64,000 bases of DNA from Metaphire vulgaris (GCA_018105865.1 CM030859.1:3258050-3322049), one strand, 5' to 3'; positions 32,335-45,098 are shown, counted from the first letter of the stretch. The notes: a model not told the origin generated them from the letters alone. Made by a program: numbers and translations.

Positions 32335-32385
32335 TCTGCGCATGCGCATTCTCGGTTACCGGAAGTTGCCGCCATTTTATTGTGA
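32335..32385 (+). promoter_or_regulatory. NRF1 + ETS + YY1 promoter cluster
   Basis: gcgcatgcgcat (NRF1 consensus), accggaagt (ETS/GABP) and gccgccatttt (YY1, reverse) follow one another within about 45 bp. This is the classic arrangement of TATA-less housekeeping promoters and is unlikely by chance in this AT-rich region. Orientation is inferred from the possible donor downstream; the promoter could be bidirectional. Confidence 0.6.
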
Positions 32386-32546
32386 TCGTTTTAAAAAGAG
32401 AAACGAATGTTAAGTTGCTATTCATATGTGACGATCGTTTGACGTTAAGTTGACCATTTGACCGGAGAAAAGTGTCCGGAGGTCATCACCCTGTCTTCAC
32501 CTGGAAGGTTTTCCAGTTTCAACGCTCCACAGACGTTGGTTTAAAG
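32386..32546 (+). other. Possible noncoding first exon
   Basis: Follows the promoter cluster and ends at a plausible donor (ttaaag|gtaaat, gt at 32547). The next supported coding DNA downstream on the same strand is at 41536, beginning at an acceptor-like tgtatag. The link across 9 kb is a guess. Confidence 0.25.
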
Positions 32547-33697
32547 GTAAATCGAGCGGCGCTTGTTTAATTATATTTCGAAAGTCGAATAACATATCAT
32601 TGTTCATAGAGCTATGACGTTTTCAACACTAACGGTTAATGCGAGTATATAAGACAAACATGGTATCGTATTTTAATTAAACAAAGCGTGAATACTTGTT
32701 GAACTATTTTGTTCAATGAAGATACGTTTGGCAAATATGGCGCTACATAATCTATTGATGTTCCAATTCGTAGCATTAGCACAGTTCGTTCAGCTCACAT
32801 CTCCGAGCTTAGTCAATCAATCAATAAACTTCTATGGCGCCACTATCATAATGACTAGGGCATAGGGCGAACGATAATAATCAATGGTTTAGAGGCAGAA
32901 CTTTAGACATACATCAGTAAATCTTTTTTACGGAAAAGCCTTTTATTAGGCGTTAGTTTACAAAACCTGGTTTAAGAAATCGGATACAGATTACAGAAAT
33001 CTCGCCATATTAAACAGGATATGAAGTTTCAACGAGGTCACGAATGGGTCTAACTAATAACCTAGATTTGTTCGAAGAATTGAATATTCAATGATATTTT
33101 GAAATAGTTGACAGTCAACAAATAAGTTGACATAAACAACACATACGCCATTCAGCTTTCAATGTCGTGGTATATTTTCTCGAAAATCGAATAACAATAA
33201 GCTTACACTGCGGTACGCCTACTATTTCAAATGCACGTTATAAATTCACGAGATTTACTTACTTACTCGATTAAGATCATTATCAAATCAGCTCCATCAA
33301 TATTCAACGGTTTTGATTTTGAAGCATAAACGGTTACAAAAATTCGCGTTACTTGCAATAATTGCATATTTTCGCGTCGTTGATAAGGCTTTTCTATAGC
33401 GCTGCTACGGCGAGGTTATATTGTTTCACTTTATTTGATAGGCCTACACGATTTCACTGGTCGATGTGGGCCTAGGATATGATCGCGACCAGCCTTTTCG
33501 TAACATAGGCTGCCCTCAAGTTGAATTATCACGAGGCGGAGGCGCAGTTTTATTTTTGGGGTGGAACAATTTGACCATCGCTGTTGAGTGAATAGAAGCT
33601 AAGTCCATTGGTTTAAATATATACCAGCTGGCGTCGGTGTCTAGACAAATGTTTTCTCTAATTCTTGAGGGCCCGGGTGCACATGAAATTTCTCTTA

Positions 33698-34084
33698 GGG
33701 GCCATCCATAAATGACCACGCGATTTTGACAGTTTTTTACCCCCCCGTCACGTCGTCACAAAAGGTCAGACCCCTCAAATATGACGTCACAACGCGTTAA
33801 CCCCTCCTCCTGTCTTTCCAATGTCAAAATTAACGTTTCGTTTGAAAACATTCATTAAAATTATTATAGTTGAAACAATATTCAGAAACATTTTCAAATT
33901 CGTTTTAAAAATGAATTAGGCTATAAGTGTAAAATACGTTAAATTTTGCGACAACATAGCATTGCGGTATTAATACAAAATACTTAGTATTATGTGACGT
34001 CACATTTCTGTACCCCCGTCGTCACACATCGTCACAAATGTTTGAACCCCCCCCCCGTGCGTGACGTCATTTATAGATGGTCCC
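33698..34084. mobile_element. MITE with ggggccatccataaatga TIRs
   Basis: ggggccatccataaatgac … gtcatttatagatggtccc, 387 bp, with internal gacgtcac motifs near both ends. Sister copy at 39782-40186. Confidence 0.75.
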
Positions 34085-35521
34085 TTGGGCAACATTTTCC
34101 AAGTTGACTAACTTTTGGGCAATTTTACAGCATTTTTGCTTCGTGCAAAAGAACAAAATCACGTGTGACAATATAATTAAGTCCGCGACCATAATAAAAG
34201 AGTCGCTGAGAATAAATATTTATATAGCGCAGCACTTGTCGTGACTTAAGTTGAATATTTTAATATGTAAATATTTAATATTTTTAATTTAAAAAATGAA
34301 AGCTCTAAATTTTGGGGGGCAATAAATTTTTTGGGCACATATCTCACCGTTTTTGGGCGCGCGGGCTCACCTTACAGGGAACATTGAACTAGACTTAGGC
34401 TATAGAGCATTTTTGCAGGACGGCCACCAATCCAACTTCCAAACCGCGCTCATCGCTGCTTAGCTTCGGTATTTAAATAGTAGGCTAAACTTACCTGATT
34501 AATCAAACTTACCTGGTTAGCGTAAGATATAGTTATGCTATATGCGTCAGAATAGTATGCCTGAAATATCGAAATATTACCTTAGTTGACCGTACTTTAG
34601 GTAGCTTGTGAAAACATTTTTAAAAAATAAACAGTATCCTATGGTTTACACATAGGCCTACGGACAGTGTCAGATTTTTTCTGGTGGTAGAAATTTAGCA
34701 GTGGGTAGAATTTAACCCCTATGGCCATTGGCGTAAAGTTGGACAAAAAAGTGGGTGCCGAACCCTATACCTTCCCTATGGTAGCATCTCAATAGGTGGG
34801 GTGGTTGGTTGTTGCTGGATGGGAGACGATCGAGCTTAGAGACATAATGGAAGTTTGCATCTATTTTTGCGGCTTTTGTTAAAAATGAGACAATGATTGT
34901 AAGATTCACTAGTTTGCTTTATTTTGATTTTTTAAAATAACGTCTCTCCCATTACGTAGCGCTATTTTTAAATGGACTATTTTAGGATACTTCTATCAAA
35001 GGGTTTCGCAAAATTTCGATTGACGGATTAAATTTCCTATCTCTTGTAGGCCTATACGCTTATGGTATACTGTCAAATTTCGCTTCGAATGAGCGTTATT
35101 ATTTCCATAGACTTTAATATCGCAAGACAGAGTCCATGGTATCAGAAAGTGACGCCAGTTTGCATTGGGTGTGTGTCAAGAAATGTTTACCCTGCAGACA
35201 TCTTGAAAATCTAAACATTAAACAACGCTGAATGAAAAGATAAGCGATCACCGTCAATGTTTGATTGGGTGGGGGGTTGGAGCGGATTGTAGGTACTCCC
35301 AATTTTTCCCAGGACGACCCCAGTGTTACCATTAAATCAGGAATTGATGGTTGATATGTGGGGGGGGGGGGTTAAATATCCACTTGTTGATGCCAATCCC
35401 AGTGGATGTGGGAGAATTTGGTGGTAAATGTCTCTCGACCCCCACGCAAAAATTAACCCATGACGGGGATAGGCCCCTATTTAAATGAAAGACGTACTGT
35501 ATCTTAGTACAAACATGCCAG

Positions 35522-35885
35522 CAGGCCTGAGGAGAGGGGATGCAGCCGGAACATTGTTCCGGGACCCATGGAGCTCAGAGGGGCCTGGATCCGGTGAATA
35601 ATGCCATAAAAAGACTGACAAGGGGGAAAGGCAATCGACACTTTTTCTTTCACACTTGCACTTTTATGTACTTGTAACGAAACGAGGACCCTGGCATTTT
35701 GCTTTAAAAGACCGACAAGCAAAAAAGGTCATCAACACTTATTCACATTTGCACTTGACCCTGGAATTCTGCTTTGAAAAAGACCGACAAGCAAAAACGG
35801 TCATCAACTTTTTCACATACTTGTCAGGCCAGGGGTCCGTGACTATTTTCTGTACCGGGGTCCAGAAATTCTCTCGGCGGCCCTG
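35522..35885. mobile_element. hAT-like MITE (caggcctgaggagag … ttctctcggcggccctg)
   Basis: Perfect 8-bp duplication catgccag at 35514-35521 and 35886-35893. Internal direct repeats agaccgacaagcaaaaa … ggtcatcaac. Confidence 0.8.
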
Positions 35886-36206
35886 CATGCCAGTATATTC
35901 CTGATCATGCAGTAAGTGGCATGTCATGCCTTTAGGGCTGATTAGCCTCCGACCCAAACTTTTGAGGGTCGGAGTCTATGCTGGTCGACGATATAAAGTT
36001 CTCCGCGAGGCATAATCGCAAACTTGGGTGGAAAAGTAGGGTGCCCAACCACCACTATGCCGTTCCCCTTACCTAGCCTAGCCTCTCAAAAAGTAGGGAG
36101 TTGGCACGAGCCTAGCTGTCTTATAGAAGTGAACGCCTGCTGTCCATATCCACGCATCTCTGTCCTGTATTTCGCTGTTCTGATGCCTTTTCATGATGCA
36201 TAGGTT

Positions 36207-36486
<280 letters not shown>

Positions 36487-36751
36487 TCCAAACAACTTTT
36501 TTTAGAAATCGATTCTAGTGCTGACCATATATATCTTTTAAAACGACGCTTCAAAAATCTTACAGCACAAACGTGTCTTGAGACCATTGAAATCTATTGG
36601 TTTTGCTTTTCGCTGCAGTTTAACTAAAACTGTTAAAACGAATTAAAACGATGTCTTCGAGGTTTGGCCACCCGCTGGCTCTGCTGCAAAACGATGGCCG
36701 TGAACGCTCCGTGACACTTTTGTGTCTTTCCGGCTTTCAAGTCGTCCAAGA

Positions 36752-37265
36752 CAGCGGTTCTCAACCTGTGTTCCACGGACCACCAGTGATCCGCGACCAT
36801 CTGCCTGGTGGTCCGCGAGCAAAGCCTAAATTTGAAGTTAAAGATGAACTTAGGTTAAATTTTTCAAACATTACCCCTCGTTTGGACAAATTGTGCTCGA
36901 GTATACAAGCTCGAGGTTCACATTAAAATTAATTAAATACTGTTTCTAATAATAATAATAATAGTTATTTATTTTAAATGCGAAGGAATGTGTGGCGGAA
37001 ATCTTTTTGCATTATTTTAGGAATAGGTTGAAACTAACAATAGGCCAACAACAGACTTGATTTAGTCACTTTTTAGTGGCAAATACAGCCACATGCCTTG
37101 GTGACTGGGGTACCCACAGATCCCGGTGAGGGAGATTATGATGCTCCTGCAGACTCCCTACTTTGCGTTGAACGAACGTCTTCGGCACTGCCAATCGAGG
37201 TGGTCCGTCATCTAGGCTTAACACCTCCAAGTGGTCCTTCACCATTAAAAGGTGGAGAGCCACTG
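36752..37265. mobile_element. hAT-like MITE, SPIN-like ends (cagcggttctcaacc)
   Basis: cagcggttctcaacctgtg … aaggtggagagccactg. Flanks gtccaaga and gtctaaga match 7/8. Internal gtccgcgagcaaa resembles other elements of this group. 514 bp. Confidence 0.77.
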
Positions 37266-38118
37266 GTCTAAGATTTCATTTACATCCAAAGCAGTCTCCG
37301 TTTATTCGTATCACTGGAGCATCGACACAATCACCAAGACATTCAAGACACTCTGTGTTGTTAGCGGGAAGCAAAATGTATAAAATATACGCGCACTTTA
37401 TTAGTTTTTTAAAGAATAGCATTGGCGGTCGGAGCCGTCGGACTATTCACACCCAAACATTTTTGTTCGCACCGGCGATGGTCGAGCTCAACTCCCCCAA
37501 GGACGTCGAAAATTATGGCTGTTATCTGCCCGACCATCCATGGGGCAAACCTGGTCAGAAAAACGGTCGTGTCCTATTTTTTTCTCAGGTGATGACTTTT
37601 TTTGCTTTTTTGACTTATAATAATTGCTTAAGAGTGGTGATGACCTTTTTTGGCTTTTTTCACTTTGACAATAAAATAATTAACCCATGGTTTTTGTTAG
37701 TTCATGGCCAGAAAACACCCGTGTCCACGCCCATAGGGACACGACCTTCCCCCCAAAAAACACCCGTGTCAGGACACGAGGGACAAAGTCATGTTTGCGC
37801 CCCTGCGATCATCGAACAGCGGGGAACTAAACCACCCAACCTCCGGCACAGTGACCAATATGCACGCCACAAGCCTAAACTTGAGCCCACGTAATTAATG
37901 GACAACATATGAGAGAACGCATTTATATATATAACATCATGAAAACTAATCGTGTACTTAACTAAATAATATTGATAGTTTGAATGACTGTTGTCAGAGG
38001 CTGTTCTAACCGGAAAAATCGGGAAGGGCCCTTGCCCCTAAGTCAATGACTGGAAACGCCTGACGGGAAAAAACGGTCGCCCACCATATTGCGCCCCCGC
38101 GCCACCGTTAAACAACAG

Positions 38119-38430
38119 CTAAAGTCGTCTACTATAGCTATTATTATCTGGAGGGTGCACAGCTGAAATCTGGAGGCTGCGGTCCCCCAGCGCCACACTA
38201 GAACCGCTACTGGCTGTTTTGTTAGCTTCACGCAGATATTTTAAGCTTGTACTTGTACCCCGATGTAGGTGGACTTGTGGTCTGTCTGCGAAGCAGCCTT
38301 TCCACGCGCCCCTGTCCATGCAGATCCTCGTTTCTTCCACTTCCTTCAGTGATGCTCGTCTGGACCCTAGTGCTTCACTGTTATCCGTCCATCGTTTTCT
38401 AGGTCGTCCGGAAAATTTATCACTGCACAA
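38119..38430 (-). mobile_element. LINE C-terminal fragment, minus strand
   Basis: SGRPRKRWTDNSEALGSRR … ICMDRGAWKGCFADRPQVH; the GRPRKRW…DR..W pattern is a LINE terminal motif. Confidence 0.55.
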
Positions 38431-38624
38431 AGCACAGAAAATTGCATTTTACCACTGCATATTTTCATTTTATTATCACTGCACATTTTGTGTATCACTG
38501 CACGTTAAAACAGGCCCTGATTCTTTCCATTTTTGGTTCATCTTGGTAAATCTGAATATTTCAATTGCGCACACAATGTTACTTTCTGAATGAAGAACAA
38601 TTGCGAATTTCGTTTATGTATATT

Positions 38625-39735
38625 GATACACATATGCTTCATTGATTATAAAAAAGCATTCGACAGAATAAATCATCAAAAGCTATTGGAGACACTAAAG
38701 TGGGCAGGAATACCAGAACTGGAGCAAAATTTAATCTGTAACTTATACTGGAATGAATACGCCACCATAAGAATAAAAGAGGAGGAATCGAGAAGATACA
38801 AATAAAAAAAGGAGTCAGACAAGGATGCATACTATCCCCTTTACTATTTAACCTATATACAGAGCTATTTTAAAGGAAGCATTAGAACAAACTCCTGGAA
38901 TGAAAATCAATGGAACAATCTATAACATACCCAGATATGCAGATGATAAAGTAATCTTTGCAGAAAAAGAGGAAGACATCCAACTCATAATTAACAAGCT
39001 AAACGACAAAAGCAAAGAATAGGGATGGAAATTAACAGAAAGAAAACAAAAACGATGATAGTAAGCAAACACAAAAATGAGAAACACAACATCTTAATTG
39101 ATAACTAACTAAGTTGGAACAAGTAAAGGAATACAAATATTTGGGCAGTTTCTATAACAGAGAATGGACGATGCACAAGAGACATAAACGCCAGAAAAAA
39201 ATGGCCAAAGAAGCCTTTTGGAAACAAAAAGAATTACTAAGAAGAAACCTAGACCAAGCACTAAAACTATCTGAATCCTGAGATGCTATGTATACTCGGT
39301 TATCACATTCTCCTGCGAATGCTGGACTCTAACAAAGCAGTTGAAAAATAAAATACAGGCCTTTGAAATGTGGTGCTTGTGAAGAATCTTGAAAATTAGC
39401 TGGCAAGAGAGAATAACAAATGAAGAGGTCGTTAAAGAAAATTGGAGAAAAGTGATGCTCGTCTGACAGAAATTATAAACAGGAAAACTCAGTATGCTGG
39501 ACACATAATGCGGGGAAAAGCACAGAACAAGCAAAAGTCCTATTAGAGGGGCAGATATGAGGGAAACAGGGCCAGAGGAATTTAGAAGAGACTGGCTGGA
39601 CGACGTTTGTGGAACACATACAGGAAAAGAACAGACCCGGAAGACTAAAAATTTTTGCTGAAGACAGGTTAAAAGTGGAAACAACTCATGACCGTCAACC
39701 TTCAGGATGAAGATGACACATGATGATGATGATGA
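38625..39735 (+). mobile_element. LINE reverse transcriptase fragment with YADD, plus strand
   Basis: Translated pieces in drifting frames: FIDYKKAFDRINHQKLLETL, KKGVRQGCILSPLLFNLYTE and YADDKVIFAEKEEDIQLIIN cover RT motifs 3-5 with the catalytic YADD. Then LEQVKEYKYLGSF, a CWTLTKQLKNKIQAFEMW-like segment, and a (GAT)n tail at about 39719-39736. Several frameshifts and stops; 5'-truncated and dead. Clade not assigned. Confidence 0.8.
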
Positions 39736-39781
39736 TATTGATACTTCATGATTGCTTCTAGATTTGCTGTAAAAATACTAC

Positions 39782-40186
39782 GGGGTCATCCACAAATGAC
39801 GTAACGCACTTGGGGTTCAAACATTTGTGACGATGTGTGACGACGGGGGTCCAGAAATGTGACGTCACATAATACTAAATATTTTTATTAATACCGCCAA
39901 TGCTAGTTACCGCAAAATTGGACCTATTTTACACTTATAATTATTATACACTTCATTTTTTAAAAAGAATTTGAAAAAGTTTCTGAATATTGTTTCAACT
40001 ATAATGATTATAATGAGTATTTTCAAACGAAGCGTTAATTTTGACATTCGAAAGACGACAAGAGGGGGTTAACGTGTTGTGACGTCATATTTTAAGGGAA
40101 AGTATGACTTTTTTGTGACGACGTGTGACGAAGGGGTGTCAAAAAAACCCTGCCAAAATCGCGTGACGTCATTTATGGATGGCCCC
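39782..40186. mobile_element. MITE with ggggtcatccacaaatga TIRs
   Basis: ggggtcatccacaaatgacg … gtcatttatggatggcccc, 405 bp. The interior runs in the opposite orientation to 33698-34084. A third right end is at about 50760-50795. Confidence 0.75.
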
Positions 40187-40504
40187 TATTCGCATGGGTT
40201 GAATGTGTTTTGATGCTATTCGTCAACGATTTTACGCAGTAAAGTTAGTTGAATTTCTGGCCAAAACAGACGTAAAAATACCTCATTCTTTGTCGAAGCA
40301 GACGTTTTACTGTAGGCCTACATTATTCTTTGTAGTCGACGATACGAAGACGAAGAATTCCTGTAAAGAATTCTCCATTGGACAATATCTTAAATGGACG
40401 CAAGACAATTTATACAGGCAAGTATTCAAGAAGGCTAATATAGGCATATTAATTATTTCATACGCACAGAATGTATCAATAATAAACATAGAAAGATCAG
40501 TGGC

Positions 40505-40672
40505 CAGGGTTATTTCTAGGATTATCAATTTGGGGGCGGGGGTGTCGGTAAATTCTGGGGTCCCCTGTCAAAAAAGTCTGACAAGCAAAAAAGGTCATCC
40601 CATGCCTGAGATTTGGGGGTGTGTCGGTCTCAAGTTGGGGGAAGGTGTTAGCGGGGTGTAAAAATATCCCTG
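40505..40672. mobile_element. hAT-like MITE (cagggttatttctagg family)
   Basis: Same ends as 4563-4806. Flanks tcagtggc and gcggtggc match 6/8. The 168-bp copy contains the ggggtgtcgg-type internal G-rich motif of the family. Confidence 0.75.
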
Positions 40673-40886
40673 GCGGTGGCGTATCCAGGTTTTAGCACCA
40701 GAGGTGCCGACGGCGGCGAGCATACTAAAAAGGCGTGACCTTTTCAGTCCACATCAAAAGGCGCCGCCACTCAAAAAGGGCTTGAAGAAAAAAGGTCCCC
40801 GTGCCCAAACGTTTGTTATCATCATCATCATCGTCATCATCATCATCATCGTCATCTTCACTTTCTGCCTGCATGGCGGCAATAGT

Positions 40887-41030
40887 TGGGTCATTCCATG
40901 TCAACTCAACCAGGGTGCTCACCACACCATCTCAGATCTTCAAGAAATTTGCAGGGCTTGTAGTACAGCTCAATTTATGGTGTGGTGAGCAATTGTCTAA
41001 ATACTGGTTGAGTTGACATGGAATGACCCA
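40887..41030. mobile_element. MITE with 27-bp perfect TIRs (tgggtcattccatgtcaa)
   Basis: tgggtcattccatgtcaact at 40887 and its exact complement ending at 41030, with a second inner pair gtgctcaccac/gtggtgagc. 144 bp. Preceded by (ATC)n. Confidence 0.75.
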
Positions 41031-41140
41031 GTTAGATAACGTTTGTTATAGCTTCTCTTTAATTTAATTTTTTACTTTTCTGAAAATTCCCTCAAGGGGA
41101 GCTTCCCTGCACCCCTAGCTATGCTACTGCTACTGCTGTT

Positions 41141-41150
41141 ACTACTGTTG

Positions 41151-41208
<58 letters not shown>
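41141..41208 (+). repeat. (CTA)n microsatellite
   Basis: About 20 ctactactact units. The hAT-like MITE at 41236 lies just downstream, and similar CTA/CTG triplets resume after it. Confidence 0.85.
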
Positions 41209-41235
41209 ACTGCTACTGCTAGTGCTAGAGATACT

Positions 41236-41403
41236 CAGGGTTTAATCTAGGCCGTTTCCGGGGGAAATTGCCCTTTCTCCCGGAAATTTCAAATTCCCCA
41301 GGAAATTTTGGCATACTACATCAACTAATTAATAGCAGCCCCTAGCTGACTTATCCCGGTCTTGTTAGTCCCCCCCGGAGTCCAGAGTCTAGATTAAACA
41401 CTG
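41236..41403. mobile_element. hAT-like MITE (cagtgtttaatctag family)
   Basis: cagggtttaatctagg … ctagattaaacactg. Flanks gagatact and gtgatact match 7/8. Inserted in a (CTA)n microsatellite 132 bp upstream of the 41.5-kb coding region. Confidence 0.85.
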
Positions 41404-41535
41404 GTGATACTACTGCTACTACTGCGACTACTACTTCTGCTGCTAATTATTATTGATAAATTGGATACTAGGTGATCGGTTTAAATTAACATTGCTAAAA
41501 ATTCGTTAATAGAATGTTTGCATTTTGACTGTATA

Positions 41536-42058
41536 GTCGGAGCCCAGTCCACCGGCTTCCTACCAGTCGATAAACGTGTCAGTCAACGGGGTCGTCAAGA
41601 ACCTCATCATTCCCGTCAACTCGCTGCCGGCAGCGACGCGCCTGCCCCGCCCGATCACCGTCCAACCGGCGACCCAGGACGTCCTCACCAGCGCCGCCCA
41701 GACGACCGTCGTGTCGTCCCTGCCCCGTCCTCCGCAGATCCTGGCTCTTAATCCCGCGTCGAAGAACGGTCAACCGGCAGATCCTGCGACCGGCGGTTCT
41801 TCCGGAGGTCATCCGAAACTGACGTCGATTCTTTCGGCCGTCAGGTTCCAATCGGGCGGCCGACGAACCCTTCTGGCCATCCGGCCGAAGGGCGTCTCGG
41901 CGGCGGCGGCCACCGCGGCTACGGCCACCGCCGCCGCCGAAGCCGGTAAGGCTGCTGCGACGGTGACCCGGCCGGTGACGGCGGGCGAGCAGTACTCGCC
42001 CGTGGTGAGAGCTCTTCGCCCGGGGATGAAGATCACTGCAGTTCCCATGAGCGGCGGT

Positions 42059-42090
<32 letters not shown>

Positions 42091-44796
42091 GCGAAACCGG
42101 AGGAAATGTGTCCATAATCAGACCTGCTCAACTGGTACGATCTGTTACGGCGGGCAGTGTCATCCGACAGCCTGTTTCGACCGCCGGTAACCCGAGAATT
42201 CAGTACGTGATACAGCCGGGCGCAAGACAGGTCGTGCCATCCGCGGGGGCGGTGATAAGACCGAAGACCATCACGGTGAAGGCGCTCGGTATCAACGACG
42301 GAAACGCCAAGAAGATGGTCATGATCCGCGTGCCCGGCGGGGGGTCGAGCGAGACGAACGCCGCCCTCGGAGCGCTCCAGTTGAAGCCGGGACATGCGTG
42401 GGTTGAGGTGAAGGACTCCAAGTCGAAAACCATCCGCTACATCCAGATGCGCAAGAAGGAAACGGTCGAGGCCGGCCCGCTGTCAAGAGCTGCCACTTCT
42501 CCTCCGCCGCCGCCGCCGGCGACCGAAGAAGGTCCCTCGATGGCAGAAGATGTTGCTTCGGAGGACATAAAGGTGATCGAAATTGTTCCGGATGAGGATG
42601 ACGACGACGACGATGAAGAGCTGATAAGACCTGTTGGGGTGCCAGGTAAGAGTGAGAAAGAGGAGACCGAGACAGATGGAAAGGACATTTTCAAAGCTCC
42701 TCGGCCAGTTATCGGTCAGCCTGACCTCTTGCCAGGCCAGGATTCTGATAATTCCGATGGTAGCTCTGGGTCGTTAAGACCCGGTATTTTCGAGGCTTTG
42801 AAGAACATGAGCCTGGAAGAGGCCACCGCTGCCGCGTCGGCCTTGAAAATTCCTGGCCAACAAGGTCATCACCAGCAACAAGAGGACTTTACCATCGCCG
42901 ATGGTAGTATGAACATCGTTCACAGAGGTGATGATCACATGATCATCGAAAATCCCAAATACAGTGATGACGACGACGACGACGACGAAGGTGATGATGA
43001 CGAGTGCACCATAAGTGCCGAGGAACCGAGTCACGACTCTGATCTGACGATAAGTGAGCCGCACTCCCTGGCCGCCAGTCCTCGAAAGCTGGTCCGAGCA
43101 AGAGTTCCAGCCGGGACTCGTCGTCGCTCTCCTGGCAAGACTCGGGAACAGAGCGGGCCTGAGGGGAAGCGCCGAAATGTTGCCAGAAGGACCGGGGGTA
43201 GACCGGGAGTGCCGCAAGAGGGCACCGCTAGGAGAAGCGGCGGTCGACCGATGACGATAAAGAGAGATACGGTGTGGATGTGGTAGAATGTTACGTCTTA
43301 CTGGATCGAAAGGTGACCAACAACAGCGCTAAGCCGTACACGAAATGGGTTGAACAGCATCTCGGTCAGATTGTCTGCAGAATTAAAAAGCGGGTCATCA
43401 AGAAACCGGATATGGTTAAAACCGGCACAGAAGGGTCGAGACCGTTGGAAAGGTCGGAAACAGACGATAAGGTCGTTCTTAAGGAACCGATCGATAAGAA
43501 AATCGTGATTAAGGACTGTTCTTACGTCGACGCCGCAACACTGGTCGGTTCCGGTGGAAAGAGAAATGCGGAAAAGTTTAGGCGCATCGTGTCGGATTCT
43601 GCGATCGAATTCGGCGCAACTGCGGCGTTTGACATGGGTCCGATCGTGGTCAGAAAGAGGACCCCGAGACAGAAGGTCAAAACCGACGAAACCCCGGATC
43701 AGACAGAAGATAATACGGAGGTGACTAAGACCGACGGCGAGCGATCCGTGGAGCAGAGCCCAGCGCCAGGACCGGCGAAGAGTAGGCGAGTTTGGTCTCG
43801 GAGGAAATTTCCGACAGATGGCGAGGATGCTCCGGCCAGCGCTGCAGGTTTACAGGTTCAAAGCGTGATTGTCCCAACGGGATCTAATTCGAACACGAAC
43901 AGCAGCAGCAGCGGTATTAGAAGACGGAGGGAACGAAAGCCCCCCAAAGGCGACCTTCCAGACGTTGCAGATCAAGATGGCAACGCCACGGGCGGACTGT
44001 ATCCGTCAAAACTGCAGAGAAGACGCAGAGTAAAACGCCGGAGCGAAACAGTCGGTCTCGGCGAAGACCAGAGCGAATGGTCAACAACGCCCATGGCAGC
44101 GAACGAGGGCGAATCCGGCGCGAAGAAGAGAGGAGGAGGAGGAGAGAGAGCAGCGCAGAGAGTCGACCTGTCATGACTGCTGTTGGGACCCTGGACGATG
44201 AACGATCGTCTGTTTTGAACGCGGCCAGTGAAGATCTCCGTCGGAAGATTTCCATGAAGAAGTCCCTTCTTAAGCCCGTCGCTGCCTTTCTCTCCGCAAC
44301 GGGTTCTTCACATCTAATTGCCAACATGACGACGACGGGGTCTCGCCTGTCCCCCTCGCCGACTTCACCACCCCCTCCCATCCGGGGCCCTGTGGCCAAC
44401 TATCGGATAATTGCCGGGGAGTCGAAATCGTCGTCGTCGTCGCCGCCGGGGGTCAGACCGAGAGCGAGTCTCGACCAGACGAAGTATTACCTCGTCAAAA
44501 CGCAGAAGGGTTCGTTCCTGATTCCCGTGCCCGGGACCTCGTCGAACCAAAACTCGGTTCCGATGGCCGTGTCCGTCCCGATTCCTCCCACCGTCACTCC
44601 GTCGTCATCCTTACCGAAGTCGCCGGCGGACGAGGCAGCTGGTGCGGCCGGCGAAGAGCACGCGAAATCCGACTCGGAAGACGGAGGAACTTACGAGCCG
44701 GCGGTGGCCGGAATGAGACAGGAGGATCGCATATCGTTGCTGAAGGAGAAACTGCGCCAACAGCAGGCGCTGCTGGCGAAGATGAAGAAGAAATAG
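41536..44796 (+). CDS. Large low-complexity, probably nuclear protein; reading frame broken by indels
   Basis: About 1,080 codons of GC-rich coding-like sequence in an AT-rich window, read in several frames. Segment 1 (41536 to about 42060) follows an acceptor-like tgtatag and reads SEPSPPASYQSINVSVNGVV then NLIIPVNSLP. Segment 2 (about 42060-43100) has IQYVIQPGARQVV, acidic D/E runs and PGIFEALKNMSLEEATAAAS. Segment 3 (about 43224-44150) has ERYGVDVVECYVLLDRKV, then basic/acidic stretches. Segment 4 (about 44150-44796) has TKYYLVKTQKGSFLIPVPG and ends in a coiled-coil-like LLKEKLRQQQALLAKMKKK. Breaks lie at a G9 run (about 42059-42067), in 43100-43225, and in a purine run (44125-44160). No known domain recognised; charged, disordered composition suggests a chromatin or transcription protein. 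Probably the last exon of a longer gene, with assembly indels; a pseudogene is possible. Confidence 0.6.
42058..42091 (+). repeat. G9/(GGA)n run at the first frame change
   Basis: gggggggggaggaggaggag. One frame gives GGGGG then poly-R and a dead end; another gives poly-G then GETGGNVSIIRPAQLV. An indel in the G run would explain the switch. Confidence 0.7.
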
Positions 44797-44932
44797 AATG
44801 AAAAACGCGAATGAACAATGAAACGGCTCTTCAATTGGCAGCCTTCCTATGGTTCAGTAAACTGTAGGAACTTTTGACTCTTTCAAACTAATGTCGAATG
44901 GTGGTGTAAACTTTTGTCACCAACCCCCTCTC

Positions 44933-44978
44933 TGTCTCTCTCTCTGTCTCTCTCTGTCTCTCTCTGTCTCTCTCTGTC

Positions 44979-45023
<45 letters not shown>

Positions 45024-45098
45024 GTCTCTCTCTGTCTCTCTCTGTCTGTCTCTCTGTCTCTCTCTGTCTCTGTCTCTGTCTCTGTCTCTGTCTCTGTC

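Larger units (their letters stand above)
32547..36206. other. Gene-poor stretch
   Basis: No protein-like ORF seen. Holds the MITEs at 33698-34084 and 35522-35885, a LINE terminus at 33235-33270 and a G run at 35361. Possibly intronic. Confidence 0.4.

Noticed and set aside
37355..37894. 179-codon + strand ORF
   Set aside because: Runs through repeat-like gatgaccttttttggcttttt and ccacccgtgtc duplicates; no domain or conservation pattern visible.
41579..42115. 178-codon minus-strand ORF opposite the 41.5-kb gene
   Set aside because: Antisense shadow of GC-rich coding DNA; the + strand has plausible composition and continues for 3 kb.
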